From assembly GCA_052161885.1 (NCBI GenBank), contig CP197396.1, forward strand, positions 124,001 to 188,000: DNA of 64,000 bases, written 5' to 3'. Origin of the DNA: QKTW01 sp052161885. Lineage in GTDB: Bacteria; Bacteroidota; Bacteroidia; Chitinophagales; Chitinophagaceae. A program made the translations under genes and the position numbers. Positions 59,528 to 64,000 of this stretch are shown here, in pieces. Under the pieces are notes generated by a model. It was not told the DNA's origin, searched no databases, and saw only the letters and a program-made list of their open reading frames with translations. Within the stretch, counting starts at the first letter, position 1. Each line of letters begins with the position of its first letter.

Positions 59528-60760
59528 TTGAAAGGAAAAATAATTAATGACCCGGTGTATGGTTTTCTGCGGTTTCCGGAACCGGAGCTGATGCAGATCA
59601 TAGAGCATCCGTGGTTTCAGCGCCTGCGGTCGGTAAAACAGATGGGTATGGCCCATTATGTGTATCCCGGCGCAGTGCATACCCGGTTTCATCATTCGTT
59701 GGGCGCCTGCCACCTGATGAGCAAAGCGCTTGATGAACTGAAAGCAAAAGGTATTGAATTCAGCAATGAGGAATGCATCGCCGCGCGGATAGCTATTCTG
59801 CTGCACGATGTGGGCCACGGGCCGTTCTCGCATGCACTGGAGTACAGTCTTGTAGAAGGCGTGACGCATGAAACCCTTTCCCGGCTGATAATGGAACGCC
59901 TTGATCAGGAAACCGGCGGCCTTCTGAGCAAAGCAATACAGGTTTTTGAACATACTTACCCACGTAGGTATCTGCACCAGCTTGTCTCCAGCCAGCTGGA
60001 TGTAGATCGTATGGACTATCTGAACCGGGATAGCTTTTACACCGGCGTATCGGAAGGAGTTATAGGCTACGACCGTATACTGCAGATGCTTACCGTGCGT
60101 AATGAAGAATTGATGGTAGAGGAAAAGGCTGTACTATCTGTAGAAAAATTTATTGTAGCACGCAGGCTCATGTACTGGCAGGTATACCTGCATAAAACAG
60201 TGCTGGGAGCAGAACACCTGCTGATAAATGTATTGCGCAGGGCAAAGGAGCTGGCCCAAAGCGGGGCATCTCTTTTTGCAACGCCGGCATTGCAGTATTT
60301 CCTGTATAACCGGCTGGACGCAACTGCATTTAAAAGTGATCCGCTGAACCTGGAGCTATTCTGCCAGCTGGACGACACCGATATTATGAGTGCTATAAAA
60401 GTGTGGCAGACACATGAAGACCGTGTGCTGTCAATGCTTTGCCGTATGATGATAGAGCGTCGTCTGTACAAGGTAATACTCAGCTCGCAGCCGCTGGATG
60501 AAGTTTTTGAAGAAAAAAAATCTGCTGTAAGAAAAATGCTGCATTGTTCAGACGAGGAGCTTCAGTACTTTACCTTTATGGGCAAGACATCTAACAATAC
60601 ATACGATATAAACGATGAAAATATAAAAGTAGCAATGAAAGACGGCCGTGTATGTGATATTTCCGAGGTAGAAAATGCCCTCGTAAACAAGACACTTGCA
60701 ATGCCCGTACATAAGAACTACATTTGCTATTTACAACCAACAGGTAGTAAAATTATTTAA
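59528..60760 (+). CDS. HD-domain phosphohydrolase
   Basis: This 410-residue protein has the metal-binding HD pattern: H in VHTRFHHSLGACHLM, then ARIAILLHDVGHGPFSHALE with the HD pair, and a later Asp in QLDVDRMDYLNRDSFYTG. The start is a TTG, the only possible start between an in-frame stop at 59507 and the conserved KIINDPVYGF. Such proteins resemble dGTPases, and the substrate is unknown. It leads into lpxD after 37 bases, so it is likely part of the lipid A transcription unit. Confidence 0.9.
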   Translation: MKGKIINDPVYGFLRFPEPELMQIIEHPWFQRLRSVKQMGMAHYVYPGAVHTRFHHSLGACHLMSKALDELKAKGIEFSNEECIAARIAILLHDVGHGPFSHALEYSLVEGVTHETLSRLIMERLDQETGGLLSKAIQVFEHTYPRRYLHQLVSSQLDVDRMDYLNRDSFYTGVSEGVIGYDRILQMLTVRNEELMVEEKAVLSVEKFIVARRLMYWQVYLHKTVLGAEHLLINVLRRAKELAQSGASLFATPALQYFLYNRLDATAFKSDPLNLELFCQLDDTDIMSAIKVWQTHEDRVLSMLCRMMIERRLYKVILSSQPLDEVFEEKKSAVRKMLHCSDEELQYFTFMGKTSNNTYDINDENIKVAMKDGRVCDISEVENALVNKTLAMPVHKNYICYLQPTGSKII

Positions 60761-60797
60761 ACCATTGCGGCGTTAAAACCGCTTTTTTGATATATAC

Positions 60798-61862
60798 ATG
60801 CAGTTTACAGCATTACAGATAGCAACGCTGATACAAGGTAAAGTAGAAGGAAACCCTGAAGCAGCAGTAAGTCATGTGGCCAAAATAGAAGAAGCAGGTA
60901 TCGGCGCGCTCTGTTTTATGGCAAATCCGAAGTATGAAGAATATCTTTATACTACAAAGGCGAGTGTGGTTATTATCAATGACAGCCAGGAGCTTGCACA
61001 GCCTGTATCTGCCACGCTTATCAGGGTTAAGGATGCCTACAGCGGGTTTGCTTTCCTGCTGGAGAAATATAACGAGATCATGTCTCAGAGCGGTAAAACC
61101 GGCATTGAAGAACCCTCTTATATTTCAAAAACTGCAAAAACAGGTAAAAATATTTATATCGGCGCTTTTGCTTATATTGGTGAAAATGTGCAGATTGGAG
61201 ATAATGTAAAAATATATCCGGGCTGCTACATCGGTGACAATGTGAAGATAGGCGAGGGAACAAGAATATTGCCGGGTGTAAAGGTCTATGAAGACTGTAT
61301 AGTAGGTAATAATGTAGTTATTCACGCAGGTTGCGTTATAGGATCGGATGGTTTTGGTTTTGCACCGCAGAAAGACGGAACTTACCGCAAAGTGCCGCAG
61401 ATAGGAAATGTAGTGATAGAAGACAATGTAGAGATCGGCTCCAATACCAGTATAGACCGCGCTACCATGGGCAGCACAGTAATACGTAAAGGAGTAAAGC
61501 TGGATAACCTCATACAGATAGCGCATAATGTGGAAATAGGGGAGAATACGGTAATTGCAGCGCAGACGGGCATTTCAGGAAGTACTAAACTGGGACGGAA
61601 CTGTGTGGTAGGCGGGCAGGTAGGCATAGTAGGTCATATACAACTTGCAGACAGGACACAGGTAAATGCACAGAGCGGTCTCGCAAAATCTGTGACAACA
61701 CCTAATACGGCATTAACAGGCTCTCCTGCATTCGATTACAAAAGTTCATTAAAAAGTCAGGCAATTTTTAGAAATTTGCCTGAATTACAGCAACGCCTGC
61801 TTCAACTGGAAGAAAAAGTAAAACAGCTCACTGCTTTACTCGACGGACAGGAAAAACAGTAA
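60798..61862 (+). CDS. lpxD: UDP-3-O-acylglucosamine N-acyltransferase
   Basis: This 354-residue protein has the LpxD order: an N-terminal uridine-binding domain (QFTALQIATLIQGKVEGNPE, GALCFMANPKYEEYLYTT), then a left-handed beta-helix of hexapeptide repeats (IYIGAFAYIGENVQIGDNVK, IYPGCYIGDNVKIGEGTRIL) with the catalytic His in QIAHNVEIGENT, and a C-terminal helix. It adds the second 3-hydroxyacyl chain in lipid A synthesis. The next gene of the same pathway follows after 46 bases. Confidence 0.95.
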   Translation: MQFTALQIATLIQGKVEGNPEAAVSHVAKIEEAGIGALCFMANPKYEEYLYTTKASVVIINDSQELAQPVSATLIRVKDAYSGFAFLLEKYNEIMSQSGKTGIEEPSYISKTAKTGKNIYIGAFAYIGENVQIGDNVKIYPGCYIGDNVKIGEGTRILPGVKVYEDCIVGNNVVIHAGCVIGSDGFGFAPQKDGTYRKVPQIGNVVIEDNVEIGSNTSIDRATMGSTVIRKGVKLDNLIQIAHNVEIGENTVIAAQTGISGSTKLGRNCVVGGQVGIVGHIQLADRTQVNAQSGLAKSVTTPNTALTGSPAFDYKSSLKSQAIFRNLPELQQRLLQLEEKVKQLTALLDGQEKQ

Positions 61863-61908
61863 CAGAGATATTTCAACCATTTTAAGTCAGGAATAAAATA
61901 TACGTACA

Positions 61909-63324
61909 GTGCAGTCAAACACATCTGCCCAGAATCAACAGACCTTAAAAGGAAACATTACGCTGTCGGGCGTAGGGCTCCATACCGGCAGTAAAGTCAA
62001 TATGACCCTTAAGCCTGCCAACCCGGGGTTCGGTATACGCTTTCAGCGTACAGACCTGCCGGAAAAACCCATTGTGAAAGCCGATGCTGATTATGTGGTA
62101 GATACCTCCAGGGGTACAACCATTGAGCACAATGGCGCACGGGTAAGCACCATTGAGCACCTGTTGTCGGCATTTGTGGGCATGGGCATAGACAATGTGC
62201 TTATAGAGCTTGACGGTCCTGAGGTGCCTATTATGGACGGCAGTGCCATAGAGTTTATAGATGCCATAGAAAGTACAGGTATCCAGGAACAGGAGGCTAA
62301 ACGTATCGTTTATACTATTGATACCAATATACATTTTTACGATCCTGTAAAAAATGTGGACATGCTGGCTATTCCTGCTACGGAATACCAGATCACCACC
62401 ATGATCGATTTTAACTCACCGACGCTGGGCACCCAACATGCCAGCATCAGGAATATTTCGGAGTTTAAAAAAGAGATCAGCCGCAGCCGCACTTTCTGTT
62501 TTCTTCATGAACTGGAATACCTGCTGCAGCACGACCTGATCAAAGGCGGTGACCTCAGCAATGCCATCGTAGTGGTAGATAAACCGGTGACGGAAGAAGA
62601 ACTGGCGCGTCTTGCCACCGTTTTTAACAAACCGAAAATAGAAGTAAAGCACGAAGGCATACTGAACAACGTACAGATGCAGTACCCCAACGAACCGGCA
62701 CGCCACAAGCTGCTGGATATAGTGGGAGACCTTGCACTGATAGGCTATTCTATCAATGCGCACATCATAGCAAGCCGTCCGGGCCACGCGTCCAACGTAG
62801 AGTTTGCGAAGAAGATCAAGCAGTTCATCAAAAAGAACAAACATCTTTCTGATGTACCGCACTATGATCCTAACCAGCCGGCTGTTTACGACATTAACCA
62901 TATTGAAAAATCACTGCCGCACAAATATCCGTTCCTGCTTGTAGACAAAATCATAGAGCTGAGCGATAATCATGTGGTAGGTATTAAGAATGTTACCTTC
63001 AACGAGCAGTTTTTCCAGGGGCACTTTCCGGGCAACCCGGTAATGCCGGGCGTACTGCAGATAGAGGCAATGGCGCAGGTGGGCGGTATCCTCGGATTAA
63101 ATAACTTTACCGATCCTGAAAATTACGATACGTACTTCCTGAAGATCGATAAAGTAAAGTTCAAACAGAAAGTAATACCGGGAGACACACTGATCCTGAA
63201 AATGGAGTTGCTGAACCCGATACGCAGAGGCATCTGTGAAATGCGCGGAACGGCCTATGTGGGCAATAAACTGGTTACGGAGGCCGAACTCGTAGCACAA
63301 ATCATAAGAAAAGACAAGAAGTAA
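61909..63324 (+). CDS. Bifunctional LpxC-FabZ fusion
   Basis: This 471-residue protein starts with GTG. Residues 1-about 315 are LpxC (UDP-3-O-acyl-GlcNAc deacetylase): zinc ligands H84 (STIEHLLSAF), H266 and D270 (RHKLLDIVGD), with H293 in RPGHASNVEF as the active-site His. Residues about 330-471 are FabZ (3-hydroxyacyl-ACP dehydratase): H372 in GHFPGNPVMPG and E386 in IEAMAQVGG. This fusion is known in Bacteroidota; it couples the committed step of lipid A synthesis to fatty-acid elongation. The stop overlaps the lpxA start. Confidence 0.95.
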   Translation: MQSNTSAQNQQTLKGNITLSGVGLHTGSKVNMTLKPANPGFGIRFQRTDLPEKPIVKADADYVVDTSRGTTIEHNGARVSTIEHLLSAFVGMGIDNVLIELDGPEVPIMDGSAIEFIDAIESTGIQEQEAKRIVYTIDTNIHFYDPVKNVDMLAIPATEYQITTMIDFNSPTLGTQHASIRNISEFKKEISRSRTFCFLHELEYLLQHDLIKGGDLSNAIVVVDKPVTEEELARLATVFNKPKIEVKHEGILNNVQMQYPNEPARHKLLDIVGDLALIGYSINAHIIASRPGHASNVEFAKKIKQFIKKNKHLSDVPHYDPNQPAVYDINHIEKSLPHKYPFLLVDKIIELSDNHVVGIKNVTFNEQFFQGHFPGNPVMPGVLQIEAMAQVGGILGLNNFTDPENYDTYFLKIDKVKFKQKVIPGDTLILKMELLNPIRRGICEMRGTAYVGNKLVTEAELVAQIIRKDKK

Positions 63325-64000
63325 TGATCCATCCTCTTACATATATTCACCCGGATGCCAAGATCGGGCCTAATGTGAAGATCGACCCGTTCACTACCGT
63401 TCATAAGAACGTAGAGATCGGGGAGGGCACATGGATCGGATCCAATGTCACGATTATGGAAGGTGCGCGCATCGGTAAGAACTGCCGTATATTTCCAAGC
63501 ACCGTTATCTCTGCCATTCCGCAGGACCTTAAGTTTAAAGGGGAAGATACGCTTACCATTATCGGCGATAACTGTACCATCCGCGAATGCGTAACCATCA
63601 ACCGTGGTACATCAGACCGCAATCATACCCGCATCGGCAATAACTGCCTGATCATGGCGTACTGCCATATCGCACACGATTGCGAAGTAGGCAACCACTG
63701 CATCTTCTCCAACAATACAACACTTGCCGGCCACATAGTGATCGGTGATCACGTGGTACTGGCCGGACTTACAGCTGTACAGCAGTTTGTACGTATCGGT
63801 TCACACTCATTCGTGACCGGTGGTTCGCTGGTGCGTAAAGATGTGCCGCCGTATGTAAAAGCAGCGCGTGAGCCATTGTCGTATGTAGGTGTAAACTCTG
63901 TAGGCCTGAAGCGTCGCGGCTTCTCGCTGGACCAGATCAATCATATTCTCGACATTTACCGCATACTGTATGTACGTGGTTACAACGTCTCCAAAGCGCT
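63324..64000 (+). CDS. lpxA: UDP-N-acetylglucosamine acyltransferase, 3' end outside window
   Basis: The ATG at 63324 overlaps the stop of the lpxC-fabZ gene (TAATG), giving coupling. The open frame runs to the window end (225 codons). Hexapeptide repeats of a left-handed beta-helix are obvious (IGPNVKIDPFTTVHKNVEIG, EGTWIGSNVTIMEGARIG), with the catalytic His in MAYCHIAHDCEVGNHC and the C-terminal QQFVRIGSHSFVTGGSLVRK region. LpxA starts lipid A synthesis by adding a 3-hydroxyacyl chain to UDP-GlcNAc. The C-terminus is cut off by the window. Confidence 0.95.
   Translation, partial: MIHPLTYIHPDAKIGPNVKIDPFTTVHKNVEIGEGTWIGSNVTIMEGARIGKNCRIFPSTVISAIPQDLKFKGEDTLTIIGDNCTIRECVTINRGTSDRNHTRIGNNCLIMAYCHIAHDCEVGNHCIFSNNTTLAGHIVIGDHVVLAGLTAVQQFVRIGSHSFVTGGSLVRKDVPPYVKAAREPLSYVGVNSVGLKRRGFSLDQINHILDIYRILYVRGYNVSKA

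Noticed and set aside
63324..64000. Truncated lpxA as a broken gene
   Set aside because: The frame is open to the window edge; the truncation is due to the window end.

Overview
The window is a stretch of chromosome from a member of the Bacteroidota, most likely the order Chitinophagales. Support seen in the sequence: a type IX secretion C-terminal sorting domain on a 1377-residue surface protein, -7 promoter boxes of the TAnnTTTG type in front of several genes, starts that mostly lack a Shine-Dalgarno sequence, an LpxC-FabZ fusion, and a Gly/Arg/Asp-rich tail on ribosomal protein S3. No prophage, insertion sequence, CRISPR array or replication origin was seen. No species can be named from the sequence alone.

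Layout. 1-6962 (+): small membrane and secreted proteins of unknown function, including a tandem paralogous pair, one frameshifted gene and a large TPR protein. 7031-12735: a GlsB-type membrane protein, a SUFU-domain protein followed by uncharacterised genes that look like orphan immunity genes, an AhpD-like protein and an AraC regulator. 12969-17102: a giant T9SS cargo protein with ten regularly spaced Cys motifs. 17216-20913: tRNA-Gln, then the elongation pair PBP2-RodA. 21041-25641: a metallo-beta-lactamase-fold hydrolase, a CsbD-like stress protein and a response regulator/PAS histidine kinase pair. 25783-33543 (-): a large AsmA-like protein, a VOC protein, and a three-gene operon (ferritin-like protein with a Cys-rich tail, DUF692/MNIO enzyme, DUF2063 partner).

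34165-47132 (+): the S10-spc ribosomal operon from rpsJ to secY, then map. It starts without fusA in front and stops after map, so the usual infA-rpmJ-rpsM-rpsK-rpsD-rpoA-rplQ segment is not here. Many spacers hold long inverted repeats. 47184-54202 (-): a run of single genes (unknowns, a frameshifted lipoprotein, SRPBCC, VOC, redoxin, CYTH, DUF4139, 3-hydroxyacyl-CoA dehydrogenase). 54465-64000 (+): envelope genes: a membrane transglutaminase, a class A PBP with an 18-bp palindrome in its promoter region, an HD-domain hydrolase, lpxD, lpxC-fabZ and the start of lpxA.

Two themes join the genes: envelope construction (PBP2, RodA, PBP1A, transglutaminase, LpxD, LpxC-FabZ, LpxA, AsmA-like) and translation/secretion (ribosomal proteins, SecY, Map). 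The most interesting candidate for an undescribed system is the operon at 29584-33543. It has the order of the RiPP-like bufferin operons (substrate, MNIO, partner), but the place of the small substrate is taken by a large ferritin-like protein with ten cysteines in its C-terminal part.
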